In this document: positions 1 to 7,622 of the stretch, one piece after another
How the letters are laid out: the number at the start of each line of letters is the position of its first letter
Numbering within the stretch: position 1 is the first letter of the stretch
Origin: an uncultured Eubacteriales bacterium
GTDB taxonomy: Bacteria; Bacillota; Clostridia; Oscillospirales; Acutalibacteraceae
Reading direction: 5' to 3'
NCBI GenBank assembly: GCA_934488615.1
Contig: CAKSSJ010000025.1
Location: 1 to 33,983, forward strand
Length of the DNA: 33,983 nucleotides
The notes under the pieces: generated by a model
Told to the model about the DNA's origin: nothing
The model's database searches: none
Seen by the model: the letters and a program-made list of their open reading frames with translations, nothing else
Position numbers and translations under genes: made by a program

Positions 1-387
1 GTAAACACACTTGCAACATTCCAGAAAACAGCCCTCATGCACGATATTCCGATTATCGGCAAGGACGAGGTTATCGGTTCCGACCAGAACAACCCCGACG
101 TATTCGGCAAGAACCTCACAGGTAAGGTTCTCTGCCTGCCTCAGACAATCGGTTCAACAACAGGCGGTATGGTTCTCTACACCGTATGCGCTCTTAACAT
201 GGCTCCCGCGGCAATGCTTTTCTCATTGCCGATCGACTCTCTTGCAGCCGCAGGCGTTATCCTTTCCGATGTTTGGACGGATAACACGATCGTTGCCGTT
301 GATTCTCTCGGCGATGAGTTCCTCAGCGCTGTAAAGGACGGCGACAAGATCACCGTTAAAGAGGACGGAACAGTTATCGTTGAATAA
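1..387 (+). CDS. Aconitase X swivel-domain protein (DUF126-like), 5' end outside the window
   Basis: The frame is open from base 1 (reading VNTLATFQKTALMHD) to TAA at 385-387, so the N-terminus lies before the window; the ATG at 37 is probably internal. Visible features are DQNNPD, GKNLTGKVLCLPQTIGSTTGG and NMAPAAMLFSLPIDSLAAAG. These fit the swivel domain of aconitase-X proteins: a glycine/serine loop after a hydrophobic strand, then an APA segment and a D-x2-x-AAG turn. In that family the swivel domain works with a catalytic domain as a dehydratase, for example on cis-3-hydroxy-L-proline; the substrate here is unknown. It could be a stand-alone small subunit or the C-terminal part of a fused protein; the bases before the window decide this. 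Confidence 0.75.
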   Translation, partial: VNTLATFQKTALMHDIPIIGKDEVIGSDQNNPDVFGKNLTGKVLCLPQTIGSTTGGMVLYTVCALNMAPAAMLFSLPIDSLAAAGVILSDVWTDNTIVAVDSLGDEFLSAVKDGDKITVKEDGTVIVE

Positions 388-460
388 TTTTTGATCATAA
401 GAGCTGTTGCAGAAAAACGGCATGTTTCTCTGCCGCAGCTCTTTCTTTTCGGAGGAATTT

Positions 461-1114
461 ATGGCGAACATCAGAATAGACAACGCTTCCGATGATGCGC
501 TTAAAATCGAGCTTGACGGCAAGGAATATTTTGTTCCTGAGGACGGAAGCATAACTGTTTCGGCTGTTGAAAAGGGAATACACAAGCTTGCCATTTGCCG
601 TGCGGGAAGAACAGAAACTGAGACGGATACTCACAGTGAGGATGACGACCCGTTGCAAAGGCTTTCAAGAAACGAGAAAAGTCAGTATGTGCGGTTAAAG
701 AGTGTTTTTGAAATAAATGTTATCTCTTCAAAATCCGTCTGGACGGTGAAGCAAAAGCCGTTGCTTATTGAAAAAACAGGTGTTGACGCACTTTTTTCAG
801 GATGTGAGCTTGAGGTTGCCGGAGGCGGTATTGAAAATTCAAAACAAACCTTTGCCAATGAATGTGTCAGAAAAGCATTTCTGAAAAAGCAGTTGGCAGG
901 AGCCTTTTTCCCGATAGGTATCGGAATTTTGATTTTCACGGTCATGGTTATTGTGGCATTTGCCGCAAACCTCTCGGGCAATCCGATCACGCTCGGCGGC
1001 AGAAGGTTTACTTATCCGTGGACATTTGGCTTGGCGGCGATTGACCTCGGCTTTATAGGATATTTTACGGCGATGCTTATAAATATTTTTTCCTCGGACA
1101 AACGATACAGATAA
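461..1114 (+). CDS. Unrecognised membrane protein with cytosolic N-terminal domain
   Basis: 217 residues. The ATG at 461 is chosen because GGAGGA lies at 451-456; longer in-frame starts upstream have no ribosome site. Residues 1 to about 140 are soluble and charged, starting MANIRIDNASDDALKIELDG. This part looks like a small beta-rich domain (IELDGKEYFVPEDGSITV, a short strand-turn-strand pattern). Two membrane spans follow, one in GAFFPIGIGILIFTVMVIVA and one near the C-terminus (FGLAAIDLGFIGYFTAMLIN), and the protein ends in a basic tail (SSDKRYR). I do not recognise a family. It follows the aconitase-X gene by 73 bases and may share its transcript. Confidence 0.7.
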   Translation: MANIRIDNASDDALKIELDGKEYFVPEDGSITVSAVEKGIHKLAICRAGRTETETDTHSEDDDPLQRLSRNEKSQYVRLKSVFEINVISSKSVWTVKQKPLLIEKTGVDALFSGCELEVAGGGIENSKQTFANECVRKAFLKKQLAGAFFPIGIGILIFTVMVIVAFAANLSGNPITLGGRRFTYPWTFGLAAIDLGFIGYFTAMLINIFSSDKRYR

Positions 1115-1140
1115 AAACCACAAATTAAATCAGCAAATGT

Positions 1141-1175
1141 TAAAGGACTGTTGCTTTAGGCACGGTCCTTTAAAT
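1141..1175 (+). terminator. Probable terminator after the membrane-protein gene
   Basis: TAAAGGAC at 1141-1148 pairs with GTCCTTTA at 1165-1172, followed by a short T-rich stretch. The loop is long (16 nt), so it is only a moderate candidate. Confidence 0.4.
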
Positions 1176-1229
1176 TTTCGTCAAAGTTTTATCCGATATG
1201 ACAAAATTTGTTTTTTATACAAAATAAAG

Positions 1230-1258
1230 TATACAATCACAGCGCGATATGCTATAAT
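1230..1258 (+). promoter_or_regulatory. Likely sigma-A promoter of the GH25 gene
   Basis: TATACA (1230-1235), 17-bp spacer, TATAAT (1253-1258). A small inverted repeat, TATAC-N8-GTATA at 1216-1233, overlaps the -35 side and could be an operator; this is inference. Confidence 0.5.
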
Positions 1259-1288
1259 AAAGCAAAATGCAAAAAGGAGAGCTATACG

Positions 1289-3733
1289 ATGAAAAAGAAA
1301 ATTTTGTCGGTTTTGTTGGTTGTTGCGATTGTATTCGGCTTCTGTATGCCTGTTTCTGCCGCAACGACGATGAAGCTGACAGGCGCGACATATCCGACAA
1401 CGTTGAAGCAGGGCAATCCTTTTATTGCAAGAGGAGTTATTACCTCGGATTATTATATTCGCAAGGTCGTTATCGGCGTCTACAATTCAAGCGGCGCGGC
1501 GGAATTTGATTATACGGGTCTGCCAGGGGAAAAGAGCTATGATATAAATGATGTTGACTATCTGCTGTCTTTTTCAAAGCTCAAAAACGGCAGCTATACA
1601 TATAAAATTGTTGCCTCTGACGATAACAGCTCAGACGTAGTTCTTCTCAATAAGAGCTTTACGGTTACAAGCACGGGTCAAGCCGCAAGCACACTGAAAA
1701 TAACAAATGCAAAATATCCCGATACGCTTGATGTTGGCGAAGGATTTTCCGTCACGGGAATTATATCGTCAAACTATAATATAACAAGAATAGTTATCGG
1801 CGCATACAAGGCGGACGGAACAAAGGGCTTTGAATATGTTGCAACGCCGAACGCGAAAAGCTTTGACGTAAACAGTGTTGACTACAGCCTGCCGTTTTCA
1901 AGGCTTGCCGCAGGAAGCTACACATATAAAATAACGGCGAGTGATACGCAAAGCTCAAATGTTGTGCTTCTCAGCAAGAGCTTCACGGTAGGAACTGTTG
2001 CCGCAAGCACATTGAAGATAACAAATGCAAAATACCCCGACACGCTTGATGTTGGCGAGGGCTTTTCCGTTACGGGAATCATTTCATCGAATTATAATAT
2101 AACAAGAATAGTTATCGGCGCATATAAGGCTGACGGAACAAAGGGCTTTGAATATGTTGCAACGCCGAACGCGAAAAGCTTCGACGTAAACAGCGTTGAC
2201 TACAGCCTGCCGTTTTCAAGGCTTGCGGCAGGAAGCTATACATATAAAATAACGGCGAGCGATACGCAAAGCTCAAATGTTGTGCTTCTCAGCAAGAGCT
2301 TCACTGTCGGAACGGTACAGTCAAGTACACTGAAAATATCAAATGCCAATTATCCCTCCATAATTGACGTCGGAGAGGGCTTTTCAGTCACGGGAATTAT
2401 ATCGTCAAACTATAATATAACAAGAATAGTTATCGGCGCATATAAAGCAGACGGAACAAAGGGCTTTGAGTATGTCGCAACGCCGAACGCGAAAAGCTTT
2501 GACGTAAACAGCGTTGACTACAGCCTGCCGTTTTCAAGGCTTGCCGCAGGAAGCTACACATACAAAATCACGGCGAGCGATACGCAAAGCTCAAACGTTG
2601 TTCTCCTCAACAGGTCGTTTACCGTCGGAAGCGGCTCTGTGCCGACAGGTGATTTAACAGAGGTCAACTGGGATGTAATTGATATTTCCTATTGGAACAG
2701 CGATGCAATAAGCTCTTGGTCCGAAATGGCAAATGCGCTTGATGCGATAATTCTCCGACTTGGCTTTGCATACACGGCAAGCAAAAAGATGGCGGAGGAC
2801 GACTGCTTCGCAGAATACTATGCCGCCGCAAAAAGGTATAATATTCCTGTCGGAATTTATTATTTCGGAGCGGCAACAACAGTTAGCGAGGCTGACGCGG
2901 AAGCAGACTTTGTTATAAGTCTTTTGAAAAAATACAATTGCAAGCTTGAAATGCCTGTTTATTATGATCTTGAAACGGAGGATCAGGTTGATCTGACACA
3001 GGAGGAATGTACGGCGGTTGCCAGAACCTTCTGCGATAAGCTGAAAGCGGCAGGCTATTATGTCGGCATATATTGCAACAAATATTTTGCCAGAGATGAG
3101 CTTTATGCTTCAAGGCTTTCGGACTATCATTTCTGGATTGCCGAGTACAATTCAAGCTGTACATATAACGGGGATTACGGAATGTGGCAGTACACTGAAT
3201 CGGGCAGAATTGCAGGACTTGATCGTGTCTGCGACAAGAATTATTGCTACTATGATTATCCGACATATATTAAGGCGAACGGCTTGAACGGCTTTACAAA
3301 GCCCCAGCCGATCGTGAATCCGCAGTTCAGCTTTAAAACGGGAACTAACCTCAGCTTAAACAAATCGAAGAAAACGGTTCTTTTGAAAAACGATCCGGGG
3401 CTTACACAGAACCAGTTCATTTCAAAATATGTTTCATACAAGGATGTAACGGTCAAGACATCGGGACTGACATCTGACGGAAAGGTGAGGACAGGCACAA
3501 CCGTTTCTGCTTCGGGAAACGGAAAAAGCTTCGGACCGTACACAATATGCCTCATCGGCGACACGAATGCGGATTCAAAAATCAATTCAGCGGATGCCTT
3601 GCTGGTTCTTCAGCATACGGTAGGACTTAAAAATCTGAGCGGTTCGGCACTCACAAGCGCGGATTGGAATAAGGACGGTAAGGTTAATTCCTCCGATGCT
3701 CTCGAAATTTTAAAATTTACTGTTTCAAGGTGA
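1289..3733 (+). CDS. Secreted GH25 muramidase with four N-terminal repeats and a C-terminal type I dockerin
   Basis: 814 residues. The ATG at 1289 has AAAGGAG at 1273-1279 and starts a clear signal peptide (MKKKILSVLLVVAIVFGFCM, cleavage near VSAA, residue 25). Residues about 26-445 are four beta-sandwich-like repeats of about 106 residues; repeats 2-4 are almost identical. A GH25 (lysozyme/muramidase) domain spans about 458-665, with DISYW at its start, the YYDLETED acidic motif, YVGIYCNKYF, FWIAEY and MWQYTESGRI, all typical of the TIM-barrel catalytic site. The tail, from about 755, is a dockerin with two calcium-loop repeats, GDTNADSKINSADAL and DWNKDGKVNSSDAL. GH25 enzymes cleave peptidoglycan; a dockerin binds a cohesin, so the protein may be held in a cellulosome-like or cell-surface complex. 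No cohesin gene is visible in this window. Gene end TGA overlaps the region before the next start. Confidence 0.93.
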   Translation: MKKKILSVLLVVAIVFGFCMPVSAATTMKLTGATYPTTLKQGNPFIARGVITSDYYIRKVVIGVYNSSGAAEFDYTGLPGEKSYDINDVDYLLSFSKLKNGSYTYKIVASDDNSSDVVLLNKSFTVTSTGQAASTLKITNAKYPDTLDVGEGFSVTGIISSNYNITRIVIGAYKADGTKGFEYVATPNAKSFDVNSVDYSLPFSRLAAGSYTYKITASDTQSSNVVLLSKSFTVGTVAASTLKITNAKYPDTLDVGEGFSVTGIISSNYNITRIVIGAYKADGTKGFEYVATPNAKSFDVNSVDYSLPFSRLAAGSYTYKITASDTQSSNVVLLSKSFTVGTVQSSTLKISNANYPSIIDVGEGFSVTGIISSNYNITRIVIGAYKADGTKGFEYVATPNAKSFDVNSVDYSLPFSRLAAGSYTYKITASDTQSSNVVLLNRSFTVGSGSVPTGDLTEVNWDVIDISYWNSDAISSWSEMANALDAIILRLGFAYTASKKMAEDDCFAEYYAAAKRYNIPVGIYYFGAATTVSEADAEADFVISLLKKYNCKLEMPVYYDLETEDQVDLTQEECTAVARTFCDKLKAAGYYVGIYCNKYFARDELYASRLSDYHFWIAEYNSSCTYNGDYGMWQYTESGRIAGLDRVCDKNYCYYDYPTYIKANGLNGFTKPQPIVNPQFSFKTGTNLSLNKSKKTVLLKNDPGLTQNQFISKYVSYKDVTVKTSGLTSDGKVRTGTTVSASGNGKSFGPYTICLIGDTNADSKINSADALLVLQHTVGLKNLSGSALTSADWNKDGKVNSSDALEILKFTVSR
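1686..2639 (+). repeat. Three tandem 318-bp in-frame repeats inside the GH25 gene
   Basis: Units start near 1686, 2004 and 2322 with an exact 318-bp period (106 codons). They are nearly identical at protein level over long stretches (for example ITRIVIGAYKADGTKGFEYV in all three) and differ mostly at third bases. The first repeat of the protein (1364-1680) is a diverged relative. This points to recent duplication or gene conversion of a surface-exposed module. Confidence 0.9.
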
Positions 3734-3738
3734 TTATT

Positions 3739-4440
3739 ATGAAAATCGGTATTTTCACGGACACACATTATTGCGATCTCGATTTGCTCGAGCAGGACAG
3801 AAAACCCCGTTATGCTTATGCCGCAGTGAACAGAGCCTTTGACGACTTCAAGGCGCAGGGCGTACAGATTGCCATATGCTTGGGCGATCTCGTTCATTTT
3901 CATAACGGAACGGAGGAAAGCCTCAGACATCTTGAAAAAATCTCGTCGCTTATCAATTCCTACAAAATCCCGACCTATCAGTGCATGGGCAACCACGACA
4001 ATGAAGTTGTCAGCGCCGAGGATATGGCAAAAATAACTGGCTTTCACGTTGCGCCGACTACAGTTGAGGACGATGAGGTGAAGCTGATTTTCCTTGACGC
4101 TTCATATTCTCCCGACGGCGAGCCTTACGGCCGTGAGGATATCGACTGGACAAAGAGCTATGTCCCGAAATCCGAGCTTGAATGGCTTGAAGAACAGCTC
4201 AACACAAATAAAAGAAAAATTGTGTTTACGCATCAGAATATAGACACAAATGTTGAAAGCCGCCATATCGTTTCAAATGCGGACGAGGTAAACGATATAC
4301 TCGCTAAGCACGGGGTTTCACATGTCTATCAGGGTCATTATCACTACGGTGCCGAGAATATCATCAACGGTATTCCCTATACAACGCTTCGTGCAATGTG
4401 CATCGGTGAGGAAACAAATTATCTTATAGCAGAGGTTTAA
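3739..4440 (+). CDS. Calcineurin-like metallophosphoesterase
   Basis: 233 residues, no signal peptide, so cytosolic. All the metal-binding motifs are present: D8-x-H10 (FTDTHYC), G49-D50 (CLGDLVHF), GNHDN at 84-88, FTHQNID and the final GHYHYG. These define the binuclear metallophosphoesterase fold; the substrate cannot be told from sequence. The ATG at 3739 is preferred over a GTG at 3730 because AAGG at 3727-3730 sits 8 bases before it. The gene starts 5 bases after the GH25 stop and ends one base before the next gene, so the three form a likely operon. Confidence 0.88.
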   Translation: MKIGIFTDTHYCDLDLLEQDRKPRYAYAAVNRAFDDFKAQGVQIAICLGDLVHFHNGTEESLRHLEKISSLINSYKIPTYQCMGNHDNEVVSAEDMAKITGFHVAPTTVEDDEVKLIFLDASYSPDGEPYGREDIDWTKSYVPKSELEWLEEQLNTNKRKIVFTHQNIDTNVESRHIVSNADEVNDILAKHGVSHVYQGHYHYGAENIINGIPYTTLRAMCIGEETNYLIAEV

Positions 4441-4441
4441 T

Positions 4442-5110
4442 ATGTCGGTTGAGGAGCTTGTACGTTTAATTTTTGAGATGGTCGGCACCGTTGCTTTTGC
4501 GATATCGGGAGCGATGGTTGCAATAAAGAAAAAGGTAGATATTTTCGGGGTTATTGTTCTCAGTGCCATGACGGCGCTCGGCGGAGGAATTGTCAGAGAT
4601 ATTCTTATCGGTCATTTGCCGCCGACAATGTTCTCCGATTACAGATACGTCATGGTTGCGGTTATCACGTCTGTAGTTGTTTTTATTGTGGCATATATTT
4701 TCCGCGAATCGTATCGGAAAAGTGAAAAGACGGTCGATGCGGTCAACAATATTTTTGATGCGCTCGGTCTCGGAGTGTTCACGGTTATGGGAGCTAAGGT
4801 TGCGATAGAATCGGGCTTCACAGTCAACGGAATCCTCGTTGTTTGCCTTGCGGTTGTAACGGGCGTCGGCGGCGGACTTATCCGTGACGTTATGCTCATG
4901 GAAATTCCGTTTGTGCTCAAGAAAAGAATATACGCCGTCGCCTCAATTCTCGGCGGAACAGCGTATCACCTGATGTATATTCACAATGTAAATGTTAGGT
5001 TGGCGTCGATTATTGCCGTGCTGATTGTTTTCGCCGTCAGAATTCTTGCAACAGCGTTTAAACTGGATTTGCCGAAGGTGAGATTCCCAAAGGAAGAAAA
5101 GTCTGTATAA
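4442..5110 (+). CDS. TRIC-like cation channel / UPF0126 family membrane protein
   Basis: 222 residues and about seven membrane spans. Two homologous halves each carry the family's glycine hinge followed by arginine-aspartate: ALGGGIVRDILIG and GVGGGLIRDVMLM. This is the signature of bacterial trimeric intracellular cation (TRIC) channels, formerly UPF0126 (YadS/YicG type), which conduct potassium. The length is normal for the family. It begins one base after the metallophosphoesterase stop, with GAGG at 4432-4435 inside that gene, which supports translational coupling. Confidence 0.88.
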   Translation: MSVEELVRLIFEMVGTVAFAISGAMVAIKKKVDIFGVIVLSAMTALGGGIVRDILIGHLPPTMFSDYRYVMVAVITSVVVFIVAYIFRESYRKSEKTVDAVNNIFDALGLGVFTVMGAKVAIESGFTVNGILVVCLAVVTGVGGGLIRDVMLMEIPFVLKKRIYAVASILGGTAYHLMYIHNVNVRLASIIAVLIVFAVRILATAFKLDLPKVRFPKEEKSV

Positions 5111-5126
5111 TCGGATACATAAAAAT

Positions 5127-5150
5127 GACCTCCTCTTGAATGAGGAGGTC
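5127..5150. terminator. Bidirectional terminator between convergent genes
   Basis: GACCTCCTC (5127-5135) and GAGGAGGTC (5142-5150) make a perfect 9-bp stem with a 6-nt loop. On the minus strand the stem is followed by ATTTTTAT, on the plus strand by TTATTATAT. It serves the channel gene and the phosphatase gene that face each other here. Confidence 0.85.
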
Positions 5151-5165
5151 TTATTATATCCGGTC

Positions 5166-6656
5166 TTATTTTTTGAATGCGTTTTTAATTACCTTCGGAA
5201 GAAGAACGAAGAGATACTTAACGAGCATATCGACGATAGCCTTAACAAAGTTTGTTATGTAAGCACTGATGTTTGAAACATTATCGGTCGGAAGATCCTG
5301 ATAATCTTCTGCCGGCTTGTTCTGTCCAACGTCCTTCTTAATAGCGTACTTATCAATAAGAGTAATCTCTTGAGTTTTGTCATCAACAAGGTAGGATTTC
5401 ATAACAAGCTTGCCGCCGTCAACCTCTGTTGTCATGAAGCAGCCGCCCAAATCTCTTGTTGAAAGGCGGAAATCGCAGCAGCCCGGGATAGGATCAATCG
5501 CGTCGTAAACTCTGTATCTCTTTGTACCTGCCGTAGCCGGAACAATGTGAACGGAGCCTTCGGGATTGAGTGCAAATGTTGTTTCCTCGCCGTTGAACAT
5601 TTCTGTTACATACTGAACATTATCAACAACCTTATCGCCCTTAACCTGCTTTGATCTATAGTAAACATGGTCGTGACCGGCCTCTACTACGTCGATATCA
5701 AGCTCGTCAAAGAGCGGAATAAGAACGTCTCTCATTATAATCGCATCGGGCTTGTTGATGTTCTTGCCCTCGGAGTATGAAGCCCTGTGCATGAGAACGA
5801 TTTTCCAGTCCGCATCGGTCTTGCTCATGTCATTAACAAGCCAGTTTCTCTGAGACTGTGTCATCGGATACATGTCGTTTGTGTTGATAACAGCAAAATG
5901 AGCGTTGCCGTAATCGAATGAGTAGTAAACGCCGTTGACCCAGTTTGTGTTGGACTCGGTGTTCGGGTTGCCGAGGTTAAACATTGAGTTGAAAACGTTG
6001 ATGTTAAGCTTGTTTGTGATGTTGCCGTCGTGGTTACCTGCAACGGGAGCGATCGTGGTGTTCATGTTTGCAAAAGCAAAGTTCTTGAAGTACCAGTTCC
6101 ACTCATCGTTTGTGTCATCGTTGACAAAGTCACCGAGGTTTATCATGAACTCATAGTTCGGAAGCGTCTTGACCGCACCGAGCATTGTCTCAGCGGCATG
6201 TGCAAAGTTCTCGTCGCTGCTTGCCTGAACGTCGGCAATGGAAATGAAGGAGAATTTGCTGTCACCGTCATCTGTTCTGAATGTGCCGTCACCGCTCCAA
6301 AGGTTGAGAGATCTGTCTCCTACACGGTATGTATAGCTCGTGCCCGGCTCAAGATTGTCAACGGTAACCTTATGACAATAGAGGTCGCGGAACTTGTAAA
6401 TATTGCCTGCCGAATACTCTGTTGCTTTTGCATAGCTGCCGTCAAAATCAGATGTCTTAATTATTTGAACATCGCTTCTTGTATAGGTCTCGGTGTACCA
6501 GCAGAAGCCTCTTGAAGTTTGAGAATCGCCGTTGAAAGCACAACTGACTCTCGTTACCGTATCTGTTGTTTCTGCCGATGATGCTATTGCCGAACAGCCG
6601 AAGATCATGCAGATACAAAGAATTACGGAAATAATTTTTGTAGAAATCTTTTTCAT
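5166..6656 (-). CDS. Secreted purple-acid-phosphatase-like metallophosphoesterase
   Basis: 496 residues, with AGGAGG just before the ATG. A signal peptide covers about 1-28 (MKKISTKIISVILCICMIFG, then SSAE). A fibronectin-like N-terminal domain follows (HKVTVDNLEPGTSYTYRVGD), as in purple acid phosphatases. The catalytic domain shows SIADVQASSD, NLGDFVND, VAGNHDGN, VLMHRASY and EAGHDHVYYRS, matching the five metal-binding blocks. The protein ends with a hydrophobic, lysine-rich segment (MLVKYLFVLLPKVIKNAFKK) that could hold it at the cell surface. The likely role is phosphate scavenging from phosphomonoesters outside the cell; the substrate is inferred only. Confidence 0.9.
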   Translation of the reverse strand: MKKISTKIISVILCICMIFGCSAIASSAETTDTVTRVSCAFNGDSQTSRGFCWYTETYTRSDVQIIKTSDFDGSYAKATEYSAGNIYKFRDLYCHKVTVDNLEPGTSYTYRVGDRSLNLWSGDGTFRTDDGDSKFSFISIADVQASSDENFAHAAETMLGAVKTLPNYEFMINLGDFVNDDTNDEWNWYFKNFAFANMNTTIAPVAGNHDGNITNKLNINVFNSMFNLGNPNTESNTNWVNGVYYSFDYGNAHFAVINTNDMYPMTQSQRNWLVNDMSKTDADWKIVLMHRASYSEGKNINKPDAIIMRDVLIPLFDELDIDVVEAGHDHVYYRSKQVKGDKVVDNVQYVTEMFNGEETTFALNPEGSVHIVPATAGTKRYRVYDAIDPIPGCCDFRLSTRDLGGCFMTTEVDGGKLVMKSYLVDDKTQEITLIDKYAIKKDVGQNKPAEDYQDLPTDNVSNISAYITNFVKAIVDMLVKYLFVLLPKVIKNAFKK

Positions 6657-6712
6657 AAAAAACCTCCTGTGAGTGTTATATTGTCGGGAACAATGTCCCT
6701 ATTATTAGTTAA

Positions 6713-6741
6713 ATTATACAACAAAAAAACAATTCAGTCAA
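6713..6741 (-). promoter_or_regulatory. Sigma-A promoter of the secreted phosphatase
   Basis: On the minus strand: TTGACT (6736-6741), 17-bp spacer, TATAAT (6713-6718). Its leader carries an imperfect inverted repeat, GGGACATTGTTCCC (about 6687-6700), a possible operator. Confidence 0.75.
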
Positions 6742-6783
6742 CGTACAAAATCGGCACCTTTTTTTGTGTAAAACGCTCATAAA

Positions 6784-6813
6784 ACCCGACACAATCGTTT
6801 GACCGTGTCGGGT
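6784..6813 (-). terminator. Terminator of the PAP2 gene
   Basis: ACCCGACAC / GTGTCGGGT stem of 9 bp (6784-6792 with 6805-6813), followed on the minus strand by TTTTATGAGCG; it lies 17 bases after the stop of the PAP2 gene. Confidence 0.8.
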
Positions 6814-6830
6814 GAAAGATAATTTTTGTT

Positions 6831-7484
6831 TTAAGCTTTCTTCTTAAGATTTGCAAAGCTGAAATTGATGTATGCCTTGTTGAGCTTGTGCTCATCGTGC
6901 TTATAGAACCAATTAACAAGCAGTCCGCCGATAACGCCGCCGATTGCACCGATGATAAGCCCGCCGATGACATCGGTCGGATAGTGAACGCAAAGATAAA
7001 TTCTCGACATTCCCATGAATATCGCAAAGAGAAACGCTAACCAACTGATCTTTTTATTTGTAACGCAGAAAAGTCCCGTTACCATTGCCATTGCCGAGGT
7101 TGTGTGACCCGACGGGAACGAACGGTCGCTTTCAACCTGCGCTCCTGCATTCAGCCACCATTGATAAACGGGGCTGTCGAGGTAAGTGTACGGTCTCGGA
7201 CGGGAAACAAGGGGCTTGATCGTCAGGTTTGTGAAAATCGCACCGACGATAATACCTGCAAGCATTGCCGAGCCTGCTTTTCTCGTCTTTTTGAAAAGCA
7301 TGAGAATGAGTGAAATAATAATCAGCGCAATTCCGTCGTGTCCAAGCGTTGTGATCGCATTAAAAAAGACATCGAGGAATCCGCCTGCCGCACTGTCATG
7401 CAATCTGTGGAAGAAATCAAAGATTGCGAGGTCGAAGTCGGCAAAGGTTGAGTTGAGCCAAGAGGCAACTGCTGTTACTTCCAT
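6831..7484 (-). CDS. PAP2-family membrane phosphatase
   Basis: 217 residues, with GGAGGT before the start. The three catalytic blocks of the PAP2/lipid phosphate phosphatase family are intact: K90-x6-R97-P98, PSGHT at 124-128, and S160-R161-x5-H167-x3-D171. About six membrane spans surround them. Members of this size in Firmicutes (BcrC-like) remove a phosphate from undecaprenyl pyrophosphate or related lipids, recycling the carrier for cell-wall synthesis; the exact lipid substrate here is inference. It has its own divergent promoter facing the lipase-like gene. Confidence 0.88.
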   Translation of the reverse strand: MEVTAVASWLNSTFADFDLAIFDFFHRLHDSAAGGFLDVFFNAITTLGHDGIALIIISLILMLFKKTRKAGSAMLAGIIVGAIFTNLTIKPLVSRPRPYTYLDSPVYQWWLNAGAQVESDRSFPSGHTTSAMAMVTGLFCVTNKKISWLAFLFAIFMGMSRIYLCVHYPTDVIGGLIIGAIGGVIGGLLVNWFYKHDEHKLNKAYINFSFANLKKKA

Positions 7485-7517
7485 TATTTTAAACCTCCGT
7501 TGTATTTTATGCTTATT

Positions 7518-7546
7518 ATATTAGCATTTTTTAGAGAATAAATCAA
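7518..7546 (-). promoter_or_regulatory. Probable promoter of the PAP2 gene
   Basis: Minus strand TTGATT (7541-7546), 17-bp spacer, TAATAT (7518-7523). It lies back to back with the promoter of the 7623 gene. Confidence 0.55.
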
Positions 7547-7551
7547 TCTTC

Positions 7552-7580
7552 TTGAAAAAGAATTTATCTTTTGTTATAAT
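7552..7580 (+). promoter_or_regulatory. Sigma-A promoter of the lipase-like gene
   Basis: TTGAAA (7552-7557), 17-bp spacer, TATAAT (7575-7580), about 43 bases before the start codon. Confidence 0.75.
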
Positions 7581-7622
7581 TATCTTACATTTATTTTACA
7601 ATCTTTACGGGAGGTTTATAAA

